Shown here: piece by piece, positions 25,233 through 35,669 of the stretch
Numbering within the stretch: the first letter of the stretch is position 1
How the letters are laid out: each line of letters opens with the position of its first letter
Assembly: GCF_016862075.1 (NCBI RefSeq)
Contig: NZ_BOMG01000084.1
Location: 1 to 64,000, forward strand
Source of the DNA: Actinoplanes couchii
GTDB taxonomy: Bacteria > Actinomycetota > Actinomycetes > Mycobacteriales > Micromonosporaceae
Direction: 5' to 3'
Length of the DNA stretch: 64,000 nt
The notes under the pieces: generated by a model
The model's database searches: none
What the model saw: only the letters and a program-made list of their open reading frames with translations
Told to the model about the DNA's origin: nothing
Position numbers and translations under genes: made by a program

Positions 25233-25862
25233 TCAGACCGTCACGTGACGGTGCAGGTACTCCCTTATCAGGGCTTTCGCCTCGCCGAGCACCATCTCGT
25301 CCCCGGTCGGGTCGCGACGGAACGCCAGCTTGATCAGCGCGTCCGCGGCCTCGACCGAGATCTGCAGCGCGAACCGCACGCCGCTGCGGTCACCCAGCTT
25401 GAACTGGTCGATCAGCAGATCGGCCAGGCGCTCGGCGATGACCGCGTTGTTGTCGCGGTCGGAGTCGAGCAGGTGCAGATCGACCACGTCACCGAAGTGC
25501 AGGGTCCGGAAACCCGGCACACTGCGGTGCATGTGGATGTAGGCGTCGATCGCGGCATCGACCGCGTCCCACCAATGGGTGAACGTCTCGCTGGCGAATC
25601 GGTCGGACAGGCTCTGCAGGTACGCGTCCATGTTGCGCAGTGCGAGCGCCTGGACGATGGCCCTTTTGTCCGGAAAGAACTGATAGACCGAGCCGATCGC
25701 GACCTCGGCGCGCTCAGCGAGCAGCGTGGTGGTCAGGCCCTCGTAACCGACCTCGTCGACCAGCTCAGCGCAGGCGTCGAGCATGCGCTGCACGCGGGCA
25801 ACGCTTCTGCCCTGCACCGGGACCCGCCTCAGCGGTCCGGTGCTGACGGTTGGTGTCGACAC
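25233..25862 (-). CDS. TetR-family transcriptional regulator
   Basis: 209 aa. N-terminal TetR HTH: VQRMLDACAELVDEVGYEGLTTTLLAERAEVAIGSVYQFFPDKRAIVQALA. The helical ligand domain occupies the rest; no ligand can be guessed. It is divergent from the FAD-linked oxidase at 26040, and a short TTCAC/GTGAA dyad lies between them. Confidence 0.92.
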   Translation of the reverse strand: MSTPTVSTGPLRRVPVQGRSVARVQRMLDACAELVDEVGYEGLTTTLLAERAEVAIGSVYQFFPDKRAIVQALALRNMDAYLQSLSDRFASETFTHWWDAVDAAIDAYIHMHRSVPGFRTLHFGDVVDLHLLDSDRDNNAVIAERLADLLIDQFKLGDRSGVRFALQISVEAADALIKLAFRRDPTGDEMVLGEAKALIREYLHRHVTV

Positions 25863-25923
25863 GCGTCGCCACTCCCTCTCAGCAAAGAGATCCGTTCACG
25901 ACCGGAGCTCGCAAGGAAACATG

Positions 25924-25937
25924 TTCACCGTCGTGAA
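25924..25937. promoter_or_regulatory. Candidate TetR operator
   Basis: TTCACCGTCGTGAA is an inverted repeat (5-bp arms, 4-bp spacer), in the divergent 25863-26039 region. The related half-site GTTCACGAC recurs about 30 bp closer to tetR. The AT-rich 25937-25975 probably holds the promoters. Confidence 0.4.
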
Positions 25938-26039
25938 TAAATCTCATCGTTAAATCGAACGTTACTCGGATCAACGAGCGAGGGGCATCGACGGGACGCC
26001 GGGTCACGGTGTCCGCTCGGACGGAGGACAAAGGCCAGA

Positions 26040-27338
26040 ATGACTACACCCGTTAATTCCCGTCGGTGGACCAACTGGGGCCGCAATCAGGAGTCGGTCG
26101 CCGAGGTGCTGACGCCTGGCGGTATCGACGAGGTCGTCACCGCCGTGAGCCGGGCCGCCGAGGACGGCCGCCGGGTCAAGGTGGTCGGCAGCGGTCACTC
26201 CTTCACCTCCATCGCGGTCGCCGACGATCAGCGGATGTACGTGAACCGGCTCACCCACCTGATCAGCGTCGACGGGCCGCTGGTGACCGTCCAGGCCGGA
26301 ATGCCGCTGTCCACGCTGAACCGGGTGCTCGCCGAGAACGGCCTGGCCATGCCCAATCTGGGTGACATCGACGCGCAGACGGTGGCCGGCGCGATCTCCA
26401 CCGGAACGCACGGCACCGGGCTCGGGCACGGCACGCTGGCGTCCTGTGTCGAGGCGGTGACCATGGTCACCGCGACCGGGACGATCGAGCGGTACACCAC
26501 GGACTCCCCCGAGTTCGGTGCGATCCGGCTCGGGCTCGGGGCGCTCGGCGTGATCGTCGAGGTCACCCTCCGGTGTGTGCCGGGGTTCACACTGCTCGCC
26601 GACGAGCGGCCGATGGCGCTGCCGGACATGCTGGCCGGACTGGACGAGTGGCTGCCGGCCAACGACCACGTCGAGTTCTTCTGGTACCCGTACACCGACC
26701 GGGGTCAACTGAAGATCAACAAGCGGGTGGACGAGGACGACCGGCCGCTGTCGAGGTTCCGGGGCTGGCTCGACGACGACTTCCTGTCCAACACCGTCTG
26801 GAAGGGCGTCTGCGCGCTGGGGCGCCGGGTTCCCGGCACCGTCCCGCTGCTCAACGGCGTCTCGGCCCGGGCCCTCAGCGCACGCAGTTACACCGGCCGG
26901 TCGCACGAGGTGTTCTGCTCCCTGCGCAAGGTCAAATTCACTGAGATGGAGTACGAGGTACCGCGCGCCGCCCTCCCCGAAGTCCTCGGCGCGCTCACCC
27001 GGATCTTCGAACAACTGCCGTTCCGGGTGCAGTTCCCGGTCGAGGTCCGCTTCACCGGCCCGGACGACGTGTGGCTGTCGCACGGGTATGGCCGGGAGTC
27101 CGCCTACATCGCGGTGCACCAGTACTTCGGCGCGCCCTACGAGCCCTACTTCCGGGCCTTCGAAGCCGTCTGCGCCGGGCTGGGCGGGCGGCCGCACTGG
27201 GGCAAGCTGCACTATCGGGACGCCGAGTCGCTGCGACCGGCGTACCCCCGCTTCGACGACTTCCTGGCCGTCCGGGACCGCCTGGACCCGCAGCGGATGT
27301 TCACCAACGAATACCTGAAGCGGGTCCTGGGCAGCTGA
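26040..27338 (+). CDS. FAD-linked sugar-lactone oxidase (VAO/ALO family)
   Basis: 432 aa. VAO-fold FAD domain: RRVKVVGSGHSFTSIAVADDQRMYVNRL, AGMPLSTLNRVLAENGLAMPNLGDIDAQTVAGAISTGTHGTG; C-terminal ALO domain with RPHWGKLHYRDAESL (the HWxK signature) and final RMFTNEYLKRVLG. Members oxidise aldono-lactones or sugars (L-gulono- or D-arabinono-1,4-lactone oxidase, alditol oxidase), producing H2O2 or using a dehydrogenase acceptor. ATG follows GGAGG with short spacing (26022-26026 is 13 bp up). Probably regulated by the adjacent TetR. Confidence 0.88.
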   Translation: MTTPVNSRRWTNWGRNQESVAEVLTPGGIDEVVTAVSRAAEDGRRVKVVGSGHSFTSIAVADDQRMYVNRLTHLISVDGPLVTVQAGMPLSTLNRVLAENGLAMPNLGDIDAQTVAGAISTGTHGTGLGHGTLASCVEAVTMVTATGTIERYTTDSPEFGAIRLGLGALGVIVEVTLRCVPGFTLLADERPMALPDMLAGLDEWLPANDHVEFFWYPYTDRGQLKINKRVDEDDRPLSRFRGWLDDDFLSNTVWKGVCALGRRVPGTVPLLNGVSARALSARSYTGRSHEVFCSLRKVKFTEMEYEVPRAALPEVLGALTRIFEQLPFRVQFPVEVRFTGPDDVWLSHGYGRESAYIAVHQYFGAPYEPYFRAFEAVCAGLGGRPHWGKLHYRDAESLRPAYPRFDDFLAVRDRLDPQRMFTNEYLKRVLGS

Positions 27339-27344
27339 CGTCGT

Positions 27345-27374
27345 GGTGAGTCACGGATCGCTCCGCGACTCACC
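27345..27374. terminator. Bidirectional terminator between convergent genes
   Basis: GGTGAGTC (27345-27352) pairs with GACTCACC (27367-27374), with an inner CGGA/TCCG extension. It lies between the oxidase and topA stops. Confidence 0.65.
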
Positions 27375-27380
27375 CGAACG

Positions 27381-30224
<2,844 letters not shown>

Positions 30225-30431
30225 GGCACTCCTTATTTGACCCTCAGCGCTCCCCGCTTCATCCGGTCTTGGCGTCCGGTTGGGGCACAGACGTTCAACG
30301 TAACGCGCCGGACAAGCTCCCATTCCCGGGGAAGCCCGCAGTCGGATGGTAACGGTACGGCCACCGCATGCGTCCGACCGCGACACCGTACACCGGGAAG
30401 ACAGTGTTATGTCGGACACAATCCCGGAAGA
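30225..30431. promoter_or_regulatory. topA upstream region
   Basis: The gap between topA (start 30224) and the preceding gene's stop (30432) contains no frame of note. It should carry the topA promoter; I see several short dyads but no convincing -35/-10 pair. Confidence 0.3.
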
Positions 30432-31220
30432 TCACGCGTCCGCACCGCCGGGCCAGAACTCCTCCGGGGCAGCGGACGGGCGTTCGCCCACCAACTCGGC
30501 CAGCCGGCGCAACCGCCGACGGCCGGTGATCAGATACCGCCGTCCGTCATCCGACACCCGGCCGGCCAGACCCGCCCGGACCAGCGCGGCCGCCACCTCG
30601 GGGCGGTCCTCCGCCGGGTCCAGGCCGAGCTGGTAGCCACCGGGGCGCGGGCTCCCGGCGGCGGCCACCCACAGACGCAGACGGGGGCCGGAGAGAAAGA
30701 GTTGCGCGGAGGCGTCCGGCCAGGCGAGAGCAAGACCGTTCAACCTCCGGGAGTACGCGGTACGAACCTCGAAGAGCGGCTGTTTCGGCTCCGGTGAAAT
30801 CGGCGACGTGTCGTTCGCCTCGTTTTCCACGGGCGCCTCGTCGTTTTCCACGGGCGCCTCGTCCGGGCGTACCGCGGCAATCGGCTCTTGATCTTGAACT
30901 GGCTCGTCCTCGACCGGCTCCCAGCTGGCGGTCAGACCGCGCGCGACCAGCTCGGTGACCAGGACGTGCACCCGCCAGCCGGCGTCCACCCGGATCGACA
31001 CCCGGGCCGTGCCACCCATCCGGTCCAGCCGGCCCGGACCGGTCAGCAGGCCGGCGACGTCGGTCGGTGACGGCTCGGTGGTCTCGGCGCCGAACATCGA
31101 CAACTGACGGCCCGGCGGCGTCTCCGGATGACCGGCGGCACGCCGCTCGGTGCGCTTCGCCACCGGCACCGGCGGGGGAAGCACCTCCCGCGGGATCAAT
31201 GGCCAGCCGGTCTCGGTCAT
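30432..31220 (-). CDS. Conserved hypothetical protein upstream of topA
   Basis: 262 aa, soluble, no family recognised. It has a Pro-rich start (MTETGWPLIPREVLPPPVPV), a domain with RVSIRVDAGWRVHVLVTELVARGL, an acidic linker containing a repeated APVEN(D/E) unit (from a perfect 21-bp DNA duplication at 30821-30862), and a C-terminal RRLNGLALAWPDASAQLFLSGPRLRLWVAAAG domain. ATG 31220 overlaps the stop of the upstream lipoprotein gene (ATGA). Its position between topA and a lipoprotein appears syntenic in related actinomycetes from memory; function unknown. Confidence 0.7.
   Translation of the reverse strand: MTETGWPLIPREVLPPPVPVAKRTERRAAGHPETPPGRQLSMFGAETTEPSPTDVAGLLTGPGRLDRMGGTARVSIRVDAGWRVHVLVTELVARGLTASWEPVEDEPVQDQEPIAAVRPDEAPVENDEAPVENEANDTSPISPEPKQPLFEVRTAYSRRLNGLALAWPDASAQLFLSGPRLRLWVAAAGSPRPGGYQLGLDPAEDRPEVAAALVRAGLAGRVSDDGRRYLITGRRRLRRLAELVGERPSAAPEEFWPGGADA
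30821..30862. repeat. Perfect 21-bp tandem duplication inside a coding region
   Basis: Two identical 21-bp units (core CGTTTTCCACGGGCGCCTCG) in frame with the gene at 30432, duplicating seven residues of the acidic linker. Confidence 0.85.
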
Positions 31221-31747
31221 CGGCACTCGGGCAGCGAGTCGAAGGCCTGTCTCAGCTCGACCGACTCCAGGCTCGTGGTGTCCAGGCTGCTCTTCTGATA
31301 CTCCGTGCCGAGCTCCTCGACCACCTTGCCGACCTCCGAGTAGAAGCCCTTGACGTCACTGGTGGCCAGGCCCTGGATGCCGGAGCTGGCGTGCTCGTAG
31401 GCGGTCTTGATGCCGGACAGCGAGGTCTGGAACCCCTCGGCGATGGCCTCGCCGTTGGTCACGTCGGGCACCCCGGCCTTCGCCACACCGTCCCTCGCCT
31501 TCTCACTGGCGACGGCGGCCCCGTCGAAGAGCCGGGCCAGATTCTCCTTCGCCTGACCGGGAGTGGTCTCAGCGGTCATCTGCTGCTGGGTGCGGGCGGT
31601 CAGCGAGTCGATCTCGGCCCGCCAGGGACTCAGCGTGGTGCACACCAGCGCCGCCCAGGCGTGTGCCCCCGGATTGGCGGAGCAGGCCGCCAACGGTGCG
31701 GAGAGCGCGAGAAGAAGGGCGAGGGAGATCGGGCGGGCCGCACGCAT
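31217..31747 (-). CDS. Lipoprotein of unknown function
   Basis: 176 aa. Signal with lipobox: MRAARPISLALLLALSAPLAACS, Cys 22 being the lipidation site. The mature part is helical (AHAWAALVCTTLSPWRAEIDSLTARTQQQM ... KVVEELGTEYQKSSLDTTSLESVELRQAFDSLPEC) and ends in Cys-Arg; two mature Cys could form a disulfide. It is translationally coupled to the next gene by ATGA. Exposed on the outer face of the membrane. Confidence 0.82.
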   Translation of the reverse strand: MRAARPISLALLLALSAPLAACSANPGAHAWAALVCTTLSPWRAEIDSLTARTQQQMTAETTPGQAKENLARLFDGAAVASEKARDGVAKAGVPDVTNGEAIAEGFQTSLSGIKTAYEHASSGIQGLATSDVKGFYSEVGKVVEELGTEYQKSSLDTTSLESVELRQAFDSLPECR

Positions 31748-31800
31748 GCAAGCAGGGTACGACTATGGTCGGACTCTTCACACGTCTCGATGGCGGTAAT

Positions 31801-31835
31801 ACGAAGGGCACCCGGTCGCGCCGGGCGCCCTTCGT
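31801..31835 (-). terminator. Terminator downstream of hppA
   Basis: ACGAAGGGC-A-CCCGG pairs with CCGGG-C-GCCCTTCGT (31801-31815 with 31821-31835), one mismatch, 18 bp after the hppA stop and also before the lipoprotein promoter. Confidence 0.75.
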
Positions 31836-31853
31836 GACCGTTTCGACCCTTTG

Positions 31854-34271
31854 TCAGACGTTGTCCTTGACCCGGGACGGCTCGGTGGTCCGGGCGTCCT
31901 GGACCGCCTTGGCCGTGTCCGCGGCACCGGCCGTGGCAGCGGCGGCGCTGTCGTCGCCGATCGCGATCGGCTTGCGCTTGCTCCACACCACCGCCGCGGT
32001 CACCACCGCCACCGCGACCAGCGCGATGCCGATCCGCAGCGCCGGGTTCGCGTCCGCGCCGTAGCTCCAGGTCACCACCGCCGGGGCGATCAGCAGCGAG
32101 ACCAGGTTCATCACCTTGAGCAGCGGGTTGATGGCCGGGCCGGCGGTGTCCTTGAACGGGTCGCCGACGGTGTCGCCGATGACCGTGGCGGCGTGCGCCT
32201 CGGACCCCTTGCCACCGAACGCCCCGTCCTCCACCAGCTTCTTCGCGTTGTCCCACGCCCCACCGGAGTTGGACAGGAACACCGCCATCAGGGTGCCGGT
32301 GCCGATCGCGCCGGCCAGGTACGCGGCCAGCGCGCCCGGACCCAGGCCGAAGCCCACCGCGATCGGGGCCATGATCGCCAGCAGACCGGGGGTGAGCAGC
32401 TCACGCTGCGCGTCCCGGGTGCAGATGTCGACGACCCGGCCGTACTCCGGGCGCTGGGTGTAGTCCATGATCCCGGGGAACTCCCGGAACTGGCGCCGCA
32501 CCTCCATCACGACCGCGCCGGCCGACCGGGACACCGCGTTGATCGCCAGGCCGGAGAAGAGGAACACCACCGCCGAACCGATCAGCAGACCCACCAGAGC
32601 GCGCGGGTTGGAGATGTTCAGCTGGTTCAGGATCTCCGTCGGAGCGTCCGCGATCCCCGCCCCCGTCAGCGAACTGAGCAGGCTGTTCGTGTACGACCCG
32701 AACAGCGCCGTGGCGGCGAGCACCGCGGTCGCGATCGCGATGCCCTTGGTGATCGCCTTGGTGGTGTTGCCGACCGCGTCGAGCTCGGTGAGGATCTGCG
32801 CGCCCCGCTCGTCGACGTCACCGGACATCTCGGCGATGCCCTGCGCGTTGTCCGAGATCGGGCCGAACGTGTCCATCGCCACGATCACGCCGACCGTGGT
32901 CAGCAGACCGGTGCCGGCCAGCGCCACCGCGAACAGCGACAGCGTCAGCGACGAGCCGCCGAGCAGGAACGCGCCGAAGACACCCGCGCCGAGCAGCAGC
33001 GCCGAGTAGACCGCCGACTCCAGGCCGACGCTGATGCCGGCCAGGACCACGGTGGCCGCGCCGGTCTGCGACGACTTGCCGATGTCCTGCACCGGGCGCC
33101 TGTTGGTCTCGGTGAAGTAGCCGGTCAGCGCCTGGATGGCGGCGGCCAGCAGAATGCCGATCACCACCGCGCCGACCGCGACGACCTGCGGGTTCTGACC
33201 GCTGTTCAGGATGTCCTCGGCGATGCCCGCATCCGCGCCGAAACCGGCGAAGGTGGTCGGCAGGTAGACGAAGCTGACCGCGGCCACCGCGATCGCCGAG
33301 ATCGCCGCCGAGATGTAGAACGCCCGGTTGATCGCGGTGAGACCGTTGCGGTCACTGGCCCGCAGCCGGGTGATGAAGACACCGATGATCGCGATCAGCA
33401 CACCGATCGTGGAGATGATCAGCGGGAAGATCAGGCCGTCCTGGCCGAACGCCGCCGAACCCAGGATCAGGGCCGCGACCAGGGTGACCGCATAGGACTC
33501 GAACAGGTCGGCGGCCATGCCGGCACAGTCACCGACGTTGTCGCCCACGTTGTCGGCGATGGTCGCCGCGTTGCGCGGGTCGTCCTCCGGGATGCCCTGC
33601 TCGACCTTGCCGACCAGGTCCGCGCCGACATCCGCGGCCTTGGTGAAGATGCCGCCGCCGACCCGCATGAACATGGCCAGCAGCGCGGCGCCGAAACCGA
33701 AGCCCTCCAGCACCGTCGGCGCGTCACCCTTGAAGATCAGCACGACCAGGGCGCCACCGAACAGTCCGAGACCGACGGTGAGGAAGCCGACCACGCCACC
33801 GGTACGGAACGCGATACCCATCGCCTTCTCCCGGCCGCCCTGCTCACCGGCGGCCGCCGCGACCCGCAGGTTCGCCCGCGTCGCCAGCGCCATGCCGGCG
33901 CCGCCGATGAACGAGCTGAAAACCGCGCCGACGATGAAGAACAACGAGCGGCCGATCTTGACCAGGGTCTCGTTGTCGGTCTCGTGCACCGGAAGGAGGA
34001 AGAGCAGAACGACGGCGATGACGACGAAGATGCCGAGGGTCTTGAACTGCCGGAAGAGGTACGCCGAAGCGCCCTCCTGCACGGCGCCCGCGATCTCCTG
34101 CATCTTCGGTGTGCCGCGGGCCGTCCGCAGCACCGATTGGACGAACGCGGCGGCGAACCCCAGTGCTACCAGGGAGAACACCAGCGCGACGACGACGAAT
34201 GTGATGTTGGAACCGGTCAGGGATGCTCCGCCACCCTCGGCGGCGAGCTCTATTACCTCAGCATCGGACAT
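31854..34271 (-). CDS. hppA: Membrane proton-pumping inorganic pyrophosphatase, K+-independent type
   Basis: 805 aa with about 16 TMs. The PPi-Mg site is intact: TKAADVGADLVGKVEQGIPEDDPRN and ADNVGDNVGDCAGMAADLFES; a second Asp-rich loop is GGAWDNAKKLVEDGAFGGKGSEAHAATVIGDTVGDPFKDTAGPAINPLLKV. GNTTKAITKG has Lys where K+-dependent enzymes have Ala, which marks the K+-independent H+-pumping class. It hydrolyses PPi to move protons outward. ATG 34271 follows AGGAGG; upstream in-frame codons were rejected. Confidence 0.97.
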   Translation of the reverse strand: MSDAEVIELAAEGGGASLTGSNITFVVVALVFSLVALGFAAAFVQSVLRTARGTPKMQEIAGAVQEGASAYLFRQFKTLGIFVVIAVVLLFLLPVHETDNETLVKIGRSLFFIVGAVFSSFIGGAGMALATRANLRVAAAAGEQGGREKAMGIAFRTGGVVGFLTVGLGLFGGALVVLIFKGDAPTVLEGFGFGAALLAMFMRVGGGIFTKAADVGADLVGKVEQGIPEDDPRNAATIADNVGDNVGDCAGMAADLFESYAVTLVAALILGSAAFGQDGLIFPLIISTIGVLIAIIGVFITRLRASDRNGLTAINRAFYISAAISAIAVAAVSFVYLPTTFAGFGADAGIAEDILNSGQNPQVVAVGAVVIGILLAAAIQALTGYFTETNRRPVQDIGKSSQTGAATVVLAGISVGLESAVYSALLLGAGVFGAFLLGGSSLTLSLFAVALAGTGLLTTVGVIVAMDTFGPISDNAQGIAEMSGDVDERGAQILTELDAVGNTTKAITKGIAIATAVLAATALFGSYTNSLLSSLTGAGIADAPTEILNQLNISNPRALVGLLIGSAVVFLFSGLAINAVSRSAGAVVMEVRRQFREFPGIMDYTQRPEYGRVVDICTRDAQRELLTPGLLAIMAPIAVGFGLGPGALAAYLAGAIGTGTLMAVFLSNSGGAWDNAKKLVEDGAFGGKGSEAHAATVIGDTVGDPFKDTAGPAINPLLKVMNLVSLLIAPAVVTWSYGADANPALRIGIALVAVAVVTAAVVWSKRKPIAIGDDSAAAATAGAADTAKAVQDARTTEPSRVKDNV

Positions 34272-34403
34272 CAATGTCCTCCTGTGCACCGATGGCGCCC
34301 GGCAGGGTGGACGAGACCCTTCGGGCGCATTCCCCGGGGAGCCGGGGAACGACCGACCAGACCTGCGGACGCGAGGCCGGTGAGTAGCTGACAACTCGCG
34401 TAC

Positions 34404-34433
34404 TGTATAGGTCTTAAGTGTCGGTCGTCACAA
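34404..34433 (-). promoter_or_regulatory. Probable hppA promoter
   Basis: On the minus strand TTGTGA (34433-34428) and TATACA (34409-34404) are separated by 18 bp, about 130 bp upstream of the hppA start. Two dyads further up (CGGTGA/TCACCG at 34452-34466; CCGAGAT/ATCTCGG at 34476-34492) could be regulator sites. Confidence 0.5.
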
Positions 34434-34762
34434 GTAGCACCAGCCGTGTCGCGGTGATGATCACCGTTGTGTTAGCCGAGATTCGATCTCGGACACACGG
34501 GCGGCGCCCCAGGTTTCGGTGATGTCAGCCTGATGGCGATTGTCCGAAATGAACCTAAATTTTGGGAAAGATCCCTCGAAAAGGCGTACAGCCAACTGGT
34601 GTACGCCTTTATCGCGCCCAGCCCAGCCCACGGCTTCCACGCGGCCTTCGCACGGCTTCCGCGCGGCTTTTTCGCACTGCTTGCGTGCGCGGCATTCGCG
34701 TACGGCGGCGGGAAGGGTCTTGCTTTGGGGTTTGCCTTGCGGTTTTGCTCTGGGCGGGCCGG
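34434..34762. other. Intergenic region upstream of hppA
   Basis: No credible gene: plus-strand open frames around 34533-34830 have no ribosome site and Pro/Arg/Ala-rich random-looking translations. It holds dyads near the hppA promoter and the terminator of the anti-sigma/STAS operon. Confidence 0.45.
34580..34610 (-). terminator. Terminator of the STAS/anti-sigma pair
   Basis: AAAGGCGTAC (34580-34589) pairs with 34601-34610 around 11 nt. On the minus strand the stem is followed by TTTTCGAGGG, a short U-run. It is 150 bp past the gene stop, so a 3' extension is implied. Confidence 0.55.
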
Positions 34763-35200
34763 TCAGCGGCGGGTGACCGGCCAGACCATGCGGACCTCGG
34801 TGCCCGGGCCGTCGTCCACCGGGCGCACCTGTAGGTCGTCGACAAAACCGGCGAGCAGCGCGAAACCGACGCCGGTGGTCAGAGCGTCGTCGGTCAGCGA
34901 CTCGTCGGCCAGCTCGTCCGGCGGCAGCTTCGTCAGGCCCACGCTCGCCTCGATCGGCGCATGGTCGATGACCCGCACCGTATACGAGTCCGAGTCGGAC
35001 ATCTCCACGGTGACGAGCTCGGAAAGGCCATACTGCCGGTGCAGGGTGACCGCCCGGGTGCAGGCCTCACCGATCGCGAGGCGAACCTCGTCGAGCAACT
35101 CCTCCGCCACCCCGGCGCGGCGCGCGACGGCGACACCGACGAGACGGGCGGTGCGCACATGCACCGGGGCCGGCGAGAAGGAGAGTCGAACGGTGGCCAT
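34763..35200 (-). CDS. Anti-sigma factor, RsbW-type ATP-binding protein
   Basis: 145 aa, GHKL (HATPase_c_2) fold: VRTARLVGVAVARRAGVAEELLDEVRLAIGEACTRAV (N-box with Glu-Ala-Cys) and GVGFALLAGFVDDLQV (G box). Such proteins bind a sigma-B-type factor and phosphorylate their STAS antagonist. ATG 35200 overlaps the upstream STAS stop (TGATG), so the switch partners are made together. No sigma factor gene is adjacent. Confidence 0.88.
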   Translation of the reverse strand: MATVRLSFSPAPVHVRTARLVGVAVARRAGVAEELLDEVRLAIGEACTRAVTLHRQYGLSELVTVEMSDSDSYTVRVIDHAPIEASVGLTKLPPDELADESLTDDALTTGVGFALLAGFVDDLQVRPVDDGPGTEVRMVWPVTRR

Positions 35201-35556
35201 CACGAAGCGGGACCGCTGCCGTCGCGCTCGGTGGCCGCCTCGACGGTCGGGAAGATCGGGAAGACCTGGTCCAGAGCGGTGATCCGGAAGATCTTGAGCA
35301 GCGGCTCCTTCGCGCACACCAGACCGAAGGTCCCCTGCGCGGTACGCAGCCGCTTCAGTGCGCCGACCAGCACGCCGAGCCCGGTGGAGTCGAGGAAGTC
35401 GACCCGCTCCAGATCCACCACCACGTCGCGCGCACCCGCATCCACCAGCTCGATGAGACGCTCGCGCAGACGGGGGGCGGTATAGACATCCACCTCTCCG
35501 CCGACCTCGAGCACGGTGTGCCCGGCGACGGTCCGGGTGGTGAGTGACAGCTCCAT
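35200..35556 (-). CDS. STAS-domain anti-sigma factor antagonist
   Basis: 118 aa, SpoIIAA/RsbV-like: MELSLTTRTVAGHTVLEVGGEVDVYTAPRLRERL, then DLERVDFLDSTGLGVLVGALKRLRTA with the phosphorylatable Ser (DST). It is the partner of the coupled RsbW-like kinase. The C-terminus KIFRITALDQVFPIFPTVEAA is typical. A GAGGAGG ribosome site is clear. Confidence 0.92.
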   Translation of the reverse strand: MELSLTTRTVAGHTVLEVGGEVDVYTAPRLRERLIELVDAGARDVVVDLERVDFLDSTGLGVLVGALKRLRTAQGTFGLVCAKEPLLKIFRITALDQVFPIFPTVEAATERDGSGPAS

Positions 35557-35669
35557 CGGTCCTCCTCCCTGATCTCTCCCCCCGCGAAATCTAACCACCG
35601 ACGGTTCGCGGGCGACGCATGGCACCCACCGTCCTACCCGTTTGAGGTTCGGGCCATACGGGTGTCACA

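Noticed and set aside
31851..34391. An 846-codon open frame on the plus strand opposite hppA, and similar long frames opposite topA, tmk and PSP1
   Set aside because: They are antisense shadows of GC-rich genes: Arg/Asp/Gln/Gly-rich translations, no ribosome sites, and unmistakable protein families on the other strand.
34533..35282. A plus-strand frame upstream of the anti-sigma gene
   Set aside because: It runs into the antisense of a clear RsbW-like gene and its N-terminal part is a repetitive low-complexity translation.
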